Assembly: GCA_001579985.1 (NCBI GenBank)
Contig: LRSR01000275.1
Coordinates: 1-64,000 of the forward strand
Reading direction: 5' to 3'
Origin: Hypsibius dujardini
Taxonomy: Eukaryota; Tardigrada; Eutardigrada; Parachela; Hypsibiidae
DNA length: 64,000 bases
Of this stretch, positions 1 to 14,100 are shown in pieces (within the stretch, counting starts at the first letter, position 1; every line of letters starts with the position of its first letter). A model generated the notes under the pieces. The model was not told the origin of the DNA and ran no database searches. It saw only the letters and a list, made by a program, of their open reading frames with translations. A program made the translations under genes and the position numbers.

Positions 1-999
1 TGTCAATCGATTTCAAATCGAATTTGGAGTGGAAAAGTGCTAAAAAATCTTGGAATCGAACGTTTTCAAAAAACGACATTTTGTGTGGGTTAGAGTGGTA
101 AAAAAATTAAATTGAATTTTGCTAGAGCATGAATCAAACAATCAACGGTTGAATTAAATAGGAAACCCGCGGAGCCATCGGGGAACTTCCGAATTTTCTC
201 CCGCTCAAACCAGATCTCGTTTGCAGATGAAATGTTTTGCTGAAATCTATTAATTTAGTCCACTATTCGAAACAAAAAATTCAGACAGATCGGCGTGTCA
301 ACTACCGTTCGCTTCCCTTGTCAGTATAATTTTGTCAGGAAGGCAATTAGGGAAGGTTCGTGTATATTCCCATTCGAAAGAAAAGCGGATGTTAAAAGGA
401 ACTTCCTGAAAGAAGCGTAGAATGAGATGTGAAACCTTTAATATAGAGCCAGCCGGGTAGGCTTTTTTCTCAACCTTATGGAGAGAGGGGTGTTAGTTTG
501 TTTGATACCTAGTTCACGGTAGACATTGCTTTGCCATGTTGATATTCTTGCAGACCACAACGTAAACGCGCCCGTTAATTCTGACCTCATGAGGATGGTG
601 CAGAAAAATCCCGAGACAATACGGGAAAATGATGAAGACCGCTTGCTTCAAGTTAACTATTCCGTAGTGATTGGGGAAAGATAATAACTAAACATCCATC
701 TGTCCAATTGAGCACCAAGTAAAAGAGAGCCCGTAGAAAAAGCCGTAAAGGAGGAGGACATTGGCAATGAGATAACCGGATTCGGAGAGGATATTTGCTA
801 TTCGAAAAAGAACCAACATAAAAAGGAGGTTATTAGCTGCTCTGATGAGCATGAAGATGAGCGAAAAGGACAACCAAAGCTACGGGAAATCAAGCGACCC
901 ATTCTAGAGTCCTCTCTTTGTACTTAGACGTAGAGTATCTCAAGAAAGAATGTATCATACACTGAAACCCGCATTATCAATCACAAAAGTTGCAAGTAT
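1..999. other. Flank without a recognised gene
   Basis: I see no convincing exon, RNA gene or mobile element here. The stretch lies downstream of the last DRC9 exon on the minus strand and probably holds its 3' untranslated region. Short open frames on both strands lack plausible splice sites or recognisable content. Confidence 0.5.
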
Positions 1000-2717
1000 T
1001 TATAGTTTCTTGCTCTTTGATTTGCCCCCTTTACTCTTTCCCTTCTTGCCTTTTTTCCCCTTTTGCTTCTTTTTGTTGGCCATCAAGCACAAATGATACC
1101 TCCACCATCGTTGGATCCGTATCACCGCATTCATATACCGTAGTAGTTCCTGTTCCTTCATAAGTTCCTCCGCCCGGATCGTCCGCAACTCATCTATAAC
1201 TCCTTGATGATGTTGAATGGCCACTTTACTTCCCACCAGCTCCTTCTCCAGCTCCTTCATATTCCGCGTCTCCTGCCACTGCTCTTTCTCCAACCTGCAT
1301 CAGTATGAAGACATTTCACAAATATTCTATTACAAGTGCAAATTGTTTTGCCTCGCGGAGACTTTCATTTTTTATAAACAAAAGATTTAACAATAAGTTA
1401 TATTTTATATGAACAAGAGGTTAACTGCCTCAAGTATTTTTTAACAAGCAAGGTTCCTTGTTAGATGACACACGTTTCATTAAGTATTTAAAAAAGGACA
1501 CTCACAAAATCTGCTAAAACTTGTAAGGTTTATATACATTTTTTAATGTACTCTTAATACTAAATAAATCTTGCAGCTTCACTTGACATTTTTATATGGG
1601 AATTTGGTAAATAGTCGAGCCACACAGTCAGCCGACCTGTCGTGTTCCGCTTCCGCCACTCTCATCCGTTGGTCGTGATTGTCCTGCTGCTCTTCATACA
1701 TCTCCCTATACAACTCCTTGGAAGCTTTATGCATTATCGTCGAGTAATCGAAGCATCGCGAGGCGAGTAAGCGTTTGGAGTAGATGGCCTTTTCTTCGTG
1801 GTCTCGCGTGAAAGCCATCAATTGCAGCTGATGTTCCGTAAACTCATTTGTATAAGTCAATTCGACTTGGACTCTCGAGTTGGTTTCGTACACCTCATTG
1901 TCAATTTGGCGTTGATGCAGACGGAAGGCTTCCATCTTGACTGCCAGCTGCTTTTTCGCATCGTCCACAGCGTGGGTTGCCACTTTTAGATCCATTTCTG
2001 CATCGGACAGGCCTCTTTCCTTGAAGATTCTAGCGTTCTTCTCTTGCTGCAGCTGGAAAGCGTTGTCTTTGATGAATCGATGGATCGTCTCCAGACCTTC
2101 CTCATCGGGGGCATCATATTCAACCAGTCCAGAAGAAATAAGTTCCAGCAATTTCTTCCTGAAGTCATAAATTTACTGGAGACTTTAGGCAAAGCAGACA
2201 CTCATGCGTCTGCACAGAAACAAATACAGGGGCAGCGGCAGACAGACAGACAGACAGCCACAAAATAAATACAGCAGATGCTAGAAAAGGAATTGCACGT
2301 ACCTACCCGAACTGTGCATTTCGTTGGAGAAGTTGGCGAAGTTGGAGGTGATCGAGCATCGCATGCATTCTCTTCTCGACCATCCTTTTACTGGGCTTTC
2401 GTGGATCGTCTTTGGGTAGGAAGTGATGCTTCCGCATGAGTTGATCGAATGTCTCGAGTACGACATCGTGCAGTACGGTAATGTTTAACGTCCCTGACAA
2501 ATGTTCCAGCTATGGAGTCATAATTTAACAAAATATAGTTAGTAAGTGGGCCAGAGTTGAAATGGCCATCTGAGAAGCATACCCTGTACCACTCCTCATT
2601 CATTGGCTCTTTCAGTGGGAGTAGCCATTTAAGCTTGGCGATGGCACGTTCAAATGCATTCTCAATTATGATCTGCTCGACTACCGCGAGGTCCGCTCCT
2701 TCTTTCATAGTCTCCAT
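1000..2717 (-). CDS. IQCG: Dynein regulatory complex subunit 9 (IQ motif protein)
   Basis: DRC9/IQCG is a coiled-coil protein of the nexin-dynein regulatory complex that binds calmodulin and is needed for flagellar beating and sperm tails. Four exons join in phase: 2583-2717, 2307-2509, 1637-2158 and 1000-1294, giving 384 residues (human about 440). The body is long charged helix. Near the C-terminus lies an IQ-like motif (IRIQRWWRYH), and the last 25 residues are almost only Lys, Gly and Ser, as in IQCG proteins. The penultimate donor is a weak GTCGGC, chosen because only it keeps the frame. The ATG at 2717 directly follows a splice-acceptor AG, so a 5' untranslated exon or a trans-spliced leader is likely. 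The family assignment comes from domain order and tail composition, not a search. Confidence 0.75.
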
Positions 2718-2925
2718 CTAAGGGTTACGCTTAATTAATGACCTACCCTTCTGCTAGATGTGATTTGATACTTTATGTGCATGAGAAGAGAGATCCTGGG
2801 CCCTCAATTCTGCATCCGCTGATGAGATCCTTCGAATGCACCTCACTCCGTTAACTATTTTCAAGGTTGCCAAGCCAATAAAAATGCAACTGTGCTCGAA
2901 ATACTTCTCACACCTGTCATAAATA

Positions 2926-3373
2926 GAGACTTTTCGCAAACAGTATATCGCACGGTATAGCGATACAGTATAGAATACTATACCCATTTCTCTATACTGT
3001 GCAAGTACAGCCACACAGTGATACAAAAATCCGGTTTCTATACACATCAAATTAAACCAATCAACTCACTCCGTTCAACTGTTGTAATATGCATTTTTAA
3101 CCAAATTTCAAATTTTGCGATCGCCGATTCTAAAGCCCATCAATTTAGATACTACAGCAATTGCCAAAACAGTAAGAACGTTTAATCAGGCTCCCAATTT
3201 TTTGAAAGTGTTTAAAATGCCACCAAAATGGTTAGTATGATGCTTTGCTTTTCTATACTTGTGCCGCTTAGTTTTATACAGTTTGCGATACAGCAAAAAT
3301 CCTTGTGATACGTGTATACATACATTATGACATTTTGTACTGTACTGAAACTGTAGAGTTTGCGAAAACTCTC
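2926..3373. mobile_element. MITE-like element with TA flanks
   Basis: The ends are inverted: GAGACTTTTCGCAAAC at the left and the near-perfect complement GTTTGCGAAAACTCTC at the right. Both are bordered by TA, as left by Tc1/mariner-type insertion. The 448-base interior has no coding capacity and contains smaller inverted motifs such as ACAGTATAG / CTATACTGT (about 2965-3001). This fits a non-autonomous element; I saw no second full copy in the window. Confidence 0.45.
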
Positions 3374-3379
3374 TAATTC

Positions 3380-3399
3380 TTATATATATATATATATAT
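3380..3399. repeat. (TA)n microsatellite
   Basis: An uninterrupted run of about ten TA units lies immediately beyond the right end of the 2926-3373 element. Confidence 0.85.
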
Positions 3400-5161
3400 G
3401 TCCGTGTAGAGTATATGTATCTAGACCGTTTACAACAACTCTTTACATATTGTCTGTGTAGAATATATTGTGTCGGTTATACAGCATGTAGCTTTCATCC
3501 TTTGCAAATGATATATAAACATTAGCTAATAAATAAATAGCCGGAGGATATGTATTATTGTTTTTGAAAGAGGGGAAAGGTGTGATAGACAAAATAATAT
3601 ATAATTATTTTTGGGAGCATTTATTAATTATAGTCTTTCCGGCGCTATTCGATATAGTTAATGGGCAACTGAATGAACGTCCTCTACATACTGTTCAGTT
3701 GTGATTGTACCGTATTCTGCAACAATTTCTACCCTGGTCAGCAAACAGATGGGAAAAAGGAGACGAAATTCATGTCTCTGATATTAACCGACAGATGGCA
3801 CCAGGCAAGGGCAATTTGACAGACAATGGTCAGGCACGATATTCAACGCAAAAAGCCATGTCAACTTGTCAAGTGAAAGTTGTAGACTAATAAAACAAGT
3901 GCTGCCTAAAACCCTCGTGTTCAGAAATTTATGAAATACTAGAAAAAAAGCATCACCGATTGCGCTTCTTCATAACTTAATACGAATTTTAAAGAAAATA
4001 ATTGATTTTAAACTTTCTTTTCTTTTGCATTGAAGGTAATCCCTCTAACATCATGGTCTCCTATTCTATAACAACGTGCCGTTAATTAAGCCAAGTTATT
4101 TTTGTACAATTTACAAATTACGATTACAAATGTTGGTTGCTCATAATGTTATCCTTATATATCTATTTTCTATCTATCTCTGTCAAAATTTAATTTATTT
4201 TTATTATCAATATAAGGTAAGGCTTTTGGGTAAAAGTTGTTTTAAATTGATTTAATTTGTCACCACAACTTGAGATGCTTTTCATACCGTGCCCAAGGGT
4301 CAGTACAGAGCCTCTGCTACCCAAGAATTGCTGTATCGGATACGCAAGCAGCCTGAAGTGATATTTTGCAAAAGGTACAAGATGAATTAATGTTAAAAGT
4401 TCAAGTCTTAAGTCTCGGTGGACAGCGATATTCAAAGGACGTCATCTTATTTGCATAATATGTAGACTAGAAATGATAGCCTTCACTTGATACGCGCATT
4501 TCATCTTGCACGCACGAGTGGCTTTGCTCTATCATCAAGTTCACCGGATCTCTCCCCTCCTCTTGTCTATTCCGAGAACCACAGCAGCGGAACATAATGA
4601 CGGTTACGTATCACCGCTTGCCACACCACACGCCATACGATACAATCTTCCCTTCAACCACGCCCCCAGACCGGCACTGCAACTAGTAAGGCAGATCAAA
4701 GCCCGCCCCTTTCCTTCGTTGGTCCATTCTGTATGTCGAAGGAGAAATTGCTCACTCACAACTGACCGCAACTACGGGCATTACATACCTTCCATCTTTT
4801 CTTTTCCTTCACAAAACAAACCCAGTGGTCATCGTTGTTTTTGTGCCGTTTGCTTCATCTCGCTTACATTAGATATTACAACCCTCTCTGTCAAATGGAG
4901 TGCTGGATTACGCGGGAGGATTAGTGATATGGTTGTGTTGCCGTTTCGGATTTCCTACTTGCCTGACACTTTTTAATTGGCCCTCTTGACACTCTTTCAT
5001 CTTTCTAAATTGACACTTTTATTTCTCCTTGCTCATTTGTTTTTGCCGACAGAAGCAGACACTCAGTTGGTGGCCATCGCCATTATTTTGTTTTCTTCAC
5101 TGTAATCATGTGATAGACTATGTTTCTGTAGAGACATCAGACAGAAATTAACCCGCCAAAA
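3400..5161. other. Intergenic region upstream of slit
   Basis: The region separates the divergent DRC9 and slit genes, so it should hold both promoters and the slit 5' leader. A 156-codon open frame at 4506-4976 (+) is compositionally unlike the neighbouring proteins and matches nothing I recognise. No RNA gene was seen. Confidence 0.5.
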
Positions 5162-8100
5162 ATGACGATCAGATGGAGTAGTGGAATAATAATGACAATG
5201 TCATGGATGAGCACTTTATGCCTAATAATCTCGCATCTTAATCTATATGCTAATGGTCAAGATTTATCCTCGTCGTCCTTGGTGGAGACCGGACCGGCTT
5301 ATTCCACCTTGTCCTCTTCCTTTAAGCAGCAGCCTCAGCTGAATTATGGATTATGTCCCGGAGAGTGTTCCTGTAATGAGGCCTTAACCACCCTAGACTG
5401 CAGTAAACGCCGGCTCCGGAACATTCCCACACCCTTGCCCGCACAAGTGGAGAAATTGTAAGAATTCTCTTAGTCCTACACAAAGTAGACAAGTCCCTCG
5501 GCATTCTTATTATTTCTAGTGTAGCTTTTCTCATCTCCCGACAGTGAAATTTATTTAAATTTGATGACGGTCTAACAAAATAATTGATACACATCCACAG
5601 CATCGTCTATAGTACTATTCAAAAATGAAATAAAATTTGACGAATATGCCACTGCTGTTGACTTCCGGATGACCCACTTTTTTTTAACTATTTCTATTTT
5701 TGTGCGGCACTTCTAAACATACTCTACACGTCGACTGGTCAAACAAATCCTCAAAACTCTCTCACATCCTCTTGTCTGTTTGACCCTTTTTCGTGCCTTG
5801 GTCACTTTTTACAAAAAAAGGTTAGACTGTCTGGGCAATTAAATAGTTCACGTATCAAAATATATATTGCAAAATATTTGGCCAAAACTGAAACGCAGAC
5901 TAGATAGAGCAGATTTTTCAGCATAAAAGATGAAGACATTGCGTGTAATCTGTTGTCAATGCAATGGAGAGACAAGCATTACACCTCCTAATCGCAAAAT
6001 GCAAACATGGACCTACCAACCAGACCCATCATGCAATATAAGAGGGTAATGGTTTCTCCCACACAGACCTCTCCATGAGTAATAACGTAGGACGACACAT
6101 TGCAGGAAAAGCCAACAGCAGAGGGATCTACACTGCTCGGTAATTGTTGAACGATGAGGGCCGATTAGGTTGTCATACGAGACCAGAGACTACAGCAAGG
6201 AAGGAAGGAAGGAAGGAAGGAAGGGACGATAAGATTGCGGTTGTTCAGTAATGGCGGGATAATGCAATGAGGCCACCAGTGCAGTATGTACATATTTGGG
6301 AAGAGAGACGGACGGACGGACGGACAGTGGATGGAGTTTACAGAGAGGTGATGCTATCTTCTGTTTGGCGTGTGTCCTCCTGGCGCGTCGTTCCGTCGTT
6401 CCGTCTCTCCGTCTCTCCGTCTCCGGTGAATGTGTGTCTGTGTGACGTCGCCACAGACGCCGGTCGACGATGATTACACTGGCGAGAAGGACCGACGGGG
6501 ATTAAATCACCACGACACCGGAGGAATGTCTCCGTTTCATTCCATTTTCAGGCAGGCCTCATTAGCAGTCAGACAGACAATTAAATGACAGACAGGCAAG
6601 TTAGTAATCTGCCTGGCAGACAAGTTAGCAATCATACAGACAGATAACTTAATCACGCCAAAGGCAGGCAAGTAAGATTTAGTTAGACAGACATGGATAG
6701 AGGCAAGCTAAAGAGCCAGTCAAGACAATCTTCAGGCATGCCTGATAGGCCTGTCAAATGTTTTTGAGTGGTTGTCTATAGGGCGATATAGCCCATTTTG
6801 TTTGACGCTGTTAATGTCCACTTAGCAATTAATTACCTGCGCCGAAGCTTAAAAGAATCTATAATTGTGTGAGTGGGGAGGGAAGGAGGGAGGCATTTGT
6901 TTGGACTGATGGTCCGTCAAGCGTGCAGCGGCTGTGTTTGTCACGGCGACGGGGAGCCAAACAACTCCCTCCCCTCCACCGTTCATGTAAAAAGGTCCTT
7001 CCTCGGCTTGAGCTATCCATCATTTGTTTAGTCATGGTGAGGTTGAAGTTTAAACTATTAGCACCTCACTTCCGAAAGCGCTCCTTGTGATGAGGCTCTC
7101 ACTGTCAAACAGCCGCCGCCGTTATTCACTCTTAATTAAGGCATCTAAAATTAAATATTATACAAAACTTGTCTTATTCCATTTGACATTTTCTAAATAT
7201 ACACTACCGATATGAGTTATAATTTATCTATAACCTAACAAGTACGCAATAAATAATTATGCTAAAAATTAGGTTAATGATACTATCATTGCTAAATAAT
7301 TTAAAATAGTTACAAATGTTATTACATTTTCTTTTACCGATGCATGACAATCAAACTTCAATGCCCTCGTCATTTTAGTCCGAATTTCAAAGTAGAAGGA
7401 AGCCTTAAAGAAAGATAAGACTTAAAGATATTTCTGGTTACTGTAAAAAATAGAGCAATAGAGTTGAAGATGTGTGGCAGTAACCTGCTACCCGATGCAA
7501 TCACATCAAAAGCCTGCTCGCCCTTTACGAGGAAAGAAAGCCCACAGGAGCAGGAGTAATTTATTATCGATACACATCACATCCGCCGGTTCCCGTGTCT
7601 GTCCGGTCATTCAGCGTCTTTGTCTGCGAGACGATCCATCAACCAATGCGCCATTCCATCTAGGCTAATTTAATGGCTTCTCTTTTCTATTTCAGCTTAT
7701 TATTATTATTATTATTATTATGATCAATATGAATGTAGCCACTTTTCTCAAGCCCGCTTCATGCCTAAGATATTATTCCATGGATGAGGGCAACGAAAAG
7801 AGAGAGTGTCACCTTTTAGGAGAAAACAACTGCTTTTTGTTTCAGGGATTTGCAAGGAAATGCCTTAACTCTCGTCCAAACAGATGCATTTCGCGGATTA
7901 AAAAATTTAAAGATACTGTAAGTCGCAAACCAAAAGGCGGAGAGACAATAGACAGAAGAACTGACAGACAGACAGATTGTGGCAGGCAGTGAGAGAGATG
8001 GCAGGCACTATACCAACAACTTTCCCCGCCATATGCTGTAACGGTCTTGTTTGCTAGACAACTGCAAGACAATCAAATTGACACCATCGAACGTGGATCA

Positions 8101-11100
8101 TTTCAAGACCTTCTGCTCCTGGAACGACTGTAAGTAAGAAGATTGTTTGCAGCTGAATATGTCAATTACATGTATTTCTCAAGTGAATAATGCATAATAC
8201 GCCCTTGCATCATTTCCCTCTCTACATACATCGTGCTGGTGTATAAGGTTGATTTCAGCGTAGCCAGCAATCACATCATTATAATTGCTGATTTACTTGC
8301 CATCCCACTGGTGAGAGAAAGAAAATCACTTGCATCACTTCACATTCACTGCGTCTTTTCCCTCTTTACATCCACACATACGCTTTCAATCTTTCACTCA
8401 ACGCATAAAATGATCATTTTGCAGTTTGAATATGTACGAGTACTGCCTTGTAGTTAGCATTGCTTAGACTGGTCTATTGTACAAGATTCAACACTGGCAA
8501 ATTACAAATAATAACAAAATGGGGGATGACATTAGAAAAAAATTAAAAAGCTTATGACAAAATGTTAAATCTTTGGATACTAACGAGAAGAAAAGATGAA
8601 GTAAAGTAAGACAAATAAAATTAGTTAGAAATTTAAGAATGCGGAGCTCAATGGAGAGTATATTTGGAGTGAAGACGTGGAAGAAAATGATAGAATGCGG
8701 AGCTCATCTTTCGCTTGGCTCTCTTCGTAATCCGTTCTCTATATGTCGGATCAAATTTCTAAATCAACTTGCGTTTAAAGGACATTTAAAGCCGACGTAC
8801 TCCTCTCCCACTCTCTGCTCTTCCTTCCTCTTCCCGGATCTTTTTCATCCTGGCCTGTCGCATGCAGTAATCATCTTGACCCGCGGTTTTACACAATACC
8901 ACCAGCGTTTGTTCAGTTCCATGACCCAGTAAAATACATTCTCTCATCACTTGAACTATATCAAGCTCCAGCACCAATTCACTTACTAAATTCCTCATTC
9001 AATAGCAACAACACAAAAAATGCACTGCACGATCGCATTCTTTTTTGACTAGAAAAAAAGATGCCACTTGATCGTGACTTTTTCTGCTTAAAAGTGCTTG
9101 GAGAAAGCCCTACGCAAAAAAATTGCCTGTCTCTTTTTGGATGGTCAAGTTAATCCGTTAAATGCATTTCCGCTTTGGGCGAAAGTTGATCGATTGCCCT
9201 TTTTACTTTTATATATTTCTTGATTGATTCCAATTACACTACAGCTTTGGCTGCTTCCAATTACAAGACTGAGCGACGAGAGGGTAAGAGAGAGAAGCAG
9301 TGCGAGGAGATAAAAAGATTATTCCGGTAAATAAGTGTTGCTAGCCCAGCAGGCACTGTCCATCATTCTACCACAAATGTCCCTCGGTGAGGCGTCGAGT
9401 TAATAGCCGCGCTCCATCGGAAAAAGAGCTCTGCACTTTCCACAGGGGTTCCTGGGGCCTGAGCTCTTTCAAAAATCAATACACTTTTACAAGGGCTTAT
9501 TTTTGCCTACTTCAACATGATTTATCTTGCGACAATGTACGCCACGGGAATTGGCTACCTCAATTAGTTATGTAGATTTGTTTTCAAACGCTGGCTTAAA
9601 ATGCAACGGAAGTTTTTGTCTCTCCAGGGAGTCCTTTTATTACAAGCAGCAGAGCTTCTTTTTAACACGCAGAAACATTGACGAGTCGCTAGGAATGCCT
9701 GCTGATGTCTGTCAGTCTGTCTGTCTGTCTGTCTGCCTGTCTGTCTGTCTGTCTGTCTGTTGGCGTGTCTGCCTTCCATGCCTGCAAGTCGTAACCTTGC
9801 CGCATCTGCCTTTGACAGTAGCATCAAATGGACTGAGGTGAAGTTTGTGGTGACTATAAATGGCATCCCTATAAAGTCCTTGAACCAAGGCAGAGGTTCT
9901 TTGAGGATAGTCTGACGCAAGACGACTCTGGAGGGAAACTGGTTGTCCTTCCAGACAGTCAGGAATTTCACACCTTGATTGAGCTGTTGAGACAATATTG
10001 CGACAGCGATCCACCTGAACAATCGCGCCCGGCTTTTTGTCTCCCTCATGATGACCGCGTCTGACGGCTTTTTCGAATGCCCTTCTCTAGTCAATAGGTA
10101 GGGAGAATAAAGGAAACCTGGCCCATTAAGCAGCAGGTGGCCAGCGATTAGAGACCGATTATGACCGGCCATTCCGCTGTCATAAATCCTCTCCTCATCT
10201 CAGCTGTCTGCCCGAATCAATTCATTGCTCGTGGATCTGTCTGCAAAATAATTTCTACGTTAAAATATAGAATTCAGATCAATCATACAACCCAAATTAC
10301 AAAACTTTCCAATTTCACTTACACTCTACTTTACCACATTATAGCATTAATTAATTTAATTTGCTTTCATAGACATCCGCAAGTAATTATCTATTTTGTC
10401 CGTGCTCTCTCGAAAAAATGAAATGATGCTTTTAAGAAAAGAAGAGTATTCGACATTACATTTTATGATTTTAAATTTCAGACGACTAAACAGGAATAAT
10501 CTTCGGAGTCTGCCGGACCTGCTCTTGGGCAGTTTGGGCCAGCTGAATCGATTGTAAGTGATGATTATGCGAGTACATAGCCACAATACTTGTAGAATGT
10601 CCAAATAGGCAAACAACCATTTCCATAAGAGAAAAGTTGGCATTTCCATCAAAAGTTTTGGAGGCGGTTTGAAAGGCATAAGGCAGTTATTGGCCTAAAG
10701 GGATCCAGTGTTGACTCTTCCCACGTCCTGGTCAAATCATTCAAAGACCCCAATAACAAAGGCCAATGTATTTCTAAACTGTCAAGCGCCGAAAAGCACA
10801 ATTTTGGGCTTTCTCGGTTTGCATTTTCTGCCTGAAATGTCATTTGTAATGCTATTTTTTATCAGTGGTGAAAAATATTTGAGTACTACTCAGTCGCGTT
10901 GACGATTAAGTCGTAAATACCGTCTACCAAACCCAAGAGCATATTTTGAAAGTATGTGGCAAGAAGCACGTATGACAATCACGTTTATTCCTTTGTGGAA
11001 ACAATTCCTTATTCCTTCAACGACCGTCCGACCGACCACACCTTCTAATTCCAACAGACATGAAAGAGGCAGCATTCCGGCCTCTGTTGACCTACCATTT

Positions 11101-14100
11101 CTTAGGAGGATTGCGAGGTGTCAATTGATCCAAAGTGACGGATAGTCAAAACTCACCTCCTTCCTCATCATCCTCAAGAACATGCTTATGTCACATCCCA
11201 AAATTATATTAATCCCCCAATCCAAGACAGACACACAGACAAACAAATATACAAATATACAGACACAGACAGACAGGCACGCACGCACGCAGACAGATAG
11301 ACATATAAAGACAAAGTTGTTGAATAAGCATTCCGGACTCGCAAATCGCGAGTACGACGAGTACCTTCTTAAAGAACCTGCAATAGTCTGGACTACTTTC
11401 ATTTGAGGCGTCAATTGGGCAAGACCTGGATCAGTAACCGTCATGAAATAGCATCTAAAATCAAGAGAAACGCTTAACTCCAACTTGACCCTTTTTTCAT
11501 TCCCAGCCACAAAAGTGACGGTTGAAGGCATGAAATGGAGCCTTTTATATTCACTGCATTTAATATTCATTTCTTCGGTAGGAGTGGAGTTTTTGAGAAA
11601 TCTTTAAAAATATTCGCTCTCCATTTTTTTAAAGATGGCCATTAGCAGTCGAGAAAAGTGATGATGAATGGTCATAAAAAAGCGTTTCCGACACTTTCAG
11701 GCTCTCTCTCTCTGTCCACACAGTTTGACAAAGGCAATTAAAGGCAGGCGGGCCTGAAGAAGGAAAAAAGCACATAAGAAAGATATTGAATATGATAACC
11801 CTTTAGCTGTCAGCTTATCCATAGTTGAGTGGTGTTGGTCGGTCTGAAAATGTTTTTACAGCGTCGCAGGTAATAAGAGGGTATGAGATATATGGCGCGG
11901 CGTTTCCGGCGCTGTGCTTTGAAATAAAACATCTTGTCAAGAATTGCTCTCTGATGTGTGTCTCCACAGCGGCCTCTGGTCAATTAAATTCTCAAATAAG
12001 ACACTCACGGATGAATAGAGCCCGGGCTACCTGCAGTGAATGTTGAGTTGAAGGCCAGCGGGATGCGTGTTTGCTTGCTCTCTTGCCACGCTAAGAAAAC
12101 CAGTTGATGCACTTTTATTTCATTTATCATGGCTGGAGCGCCGAGACATTTTAGAAAGGCCAGCAAAGAAGGCAATAACTTACGATAAAGAAAATATAAG
12201 CAGCGTCTCTGCACTTCTCATTAATTGACAAATATTTATAAAACTTCTTTCGTTGATCGAAAAAGTAAAATAATCAAATCTAAAAATGATTAGGGTGCAT
12301 TTGAAGTTAGCAAATTTACAAGATTTCTTCCAATTTCTGACTACAAAGTAACTTTGATTATCTAACAAAAATGTAACATATCGTTTTAGTCAATCGAAAA
12401 TGTAAATCAAATTTCTATATAGAAAAAGTGAGTGTGGCAAAGCTATGGATAAGAAATAGCCCTTTAAGTTTAAAGTTAAAACGATAGGGCTAGATTATTT
12501 TGATGGTGAAGGTTGAGAATTATATGTAGTACAAAAGATTAGATATTATTTTACTACAAGTCAATCAAGTAGCTTGGACATTTATTTACAGAGACCTCAG
12601 CGACAATCAACTACAGTTTATCGGGAGGAAATGGTTTGTGGGCTCTTTGCGGTTACGCAATCTCCAGCTGGACCACAATCAAATACGATGCATCGATTCG
12701 GAGGCCGTTCGCAACTTGAAAGACCTTCAAATCTTGTAAGTGAAGACGCTCTACAAATCCTTATGCTGGCTTCCTTACGTCCCTGCTCTGTCCAAACATT
12801 CCTTGCTCTTTGCCGATCCCGTATGCCTCTTTTTCAAAATGTCCACTTGCTCAAGATACCTAAAGTAGTTTAAGCCTTTTAGCCACCCACAACTTTCTCT
12901 TGCTTAAAATTTAAAAACCAAAATATATAGAATAAATTCCAACAAAAAAAGACACTGATAAAAGTTGCCAATTTTTAGCATTTTTGTCACCCAGCCATTT
13001 TTGCTTAATAAATTTTGAATGGAAATAATTAGGGAAAATTTAAAGCAATTTGTTTGCATTAGTTTGTTGAGGATGTTGACCAGGGTAAAGTTTGCAGGAA
13101 TATTTTGATGAAAGGAGTGGGTATTTTGTAGGACTATGAACTACAACAATCTGACAACCCTGGCGAAGGACATGTTCGCGGACATGCGAAACCTCCGTAT
13201 TCTGTAGGTCCTTATCAAGTCAATAATTGCACTCCAAACTTTTCCCTTCAATTTGGCTCCTCTCCAGGCGAATTTCGGAGAACCGTCTTACCTGCGACTG
13301 CAACTTGCAATGGCTGGCCACTTGGCTCCGCCGAAATTCCCGTCTCGCCCTCTTCACCAAATGTTCCTCGCCGCGAAGCCTTCGTAACCGCAATATTGCC
13401 GAGCTGGAGAGCAAGGAGCTCAAGTGTTTAGGCAGCAGCCAGCCATTTGCCCCTCAGACCGGTAGTCTTCAAACATATTTTGCAGCAGCTCAGCGCTCCA
13501 ACGGACCACTTTGCAAGGATGTCCAGCCCAACTGCCCTGACAGCTGTCGTTGCAGTCAGGAGGGCGTTGTCGACTGCCGAGACCGCGGACTCACCGCCAT
13601 CCCCTCCAATATTCCGGAGGACGCTACCGAATTGTGCGTAATAACTAAAAATGATCATTTTAATACACTAGTATAATTATATATAAATATTTAATCATTT
13701 TGATTTATCGTAATACAGTTATTTATTTATTTTAGTACTCTAGCTTCTGAAAATAAACTCATGCACTTGTTTTAAATATTTTTGGGTTAAGCGGAAAAAA
13801 TGAGTAATATTAAATACAAAGGGTAGAGATGTTTAAAATACAGTAGTGTAATCAAATTGCAAGCTTCAATTGGGGAGCGTTGTTTGCCGATAAAATTGGG
13901 TGAGAGCACGGTGAGAAAATGTGCATGGCCAAAGTACATAACGCGGAGTGCATTGCGGGAATCAAATCAATCGTTACTTCTTTTCTAGGCGTTTGGAGCA
14001 GAATCAAATCACCGCGATTCCTTCCTTGGCGTTCACGTCCTACAAATATTTGAAGAAAATGTAATAATATCAATTTTATCGAGTGTCGTTGTGGCTACTC

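Noticed and set aside
4506-4976. A 156-codon open frame upstream of slit
   Set aside because: Composition is unlike the real exons here, no domain is visible, and it does not connect to slit or another exon.
9564-10172. A 202-codon open frame on the minus strand in slit intron 2
   Set aside because: It runs through the TGTC array, which is open in several frames, lacks splice sites and has no recognisable content.
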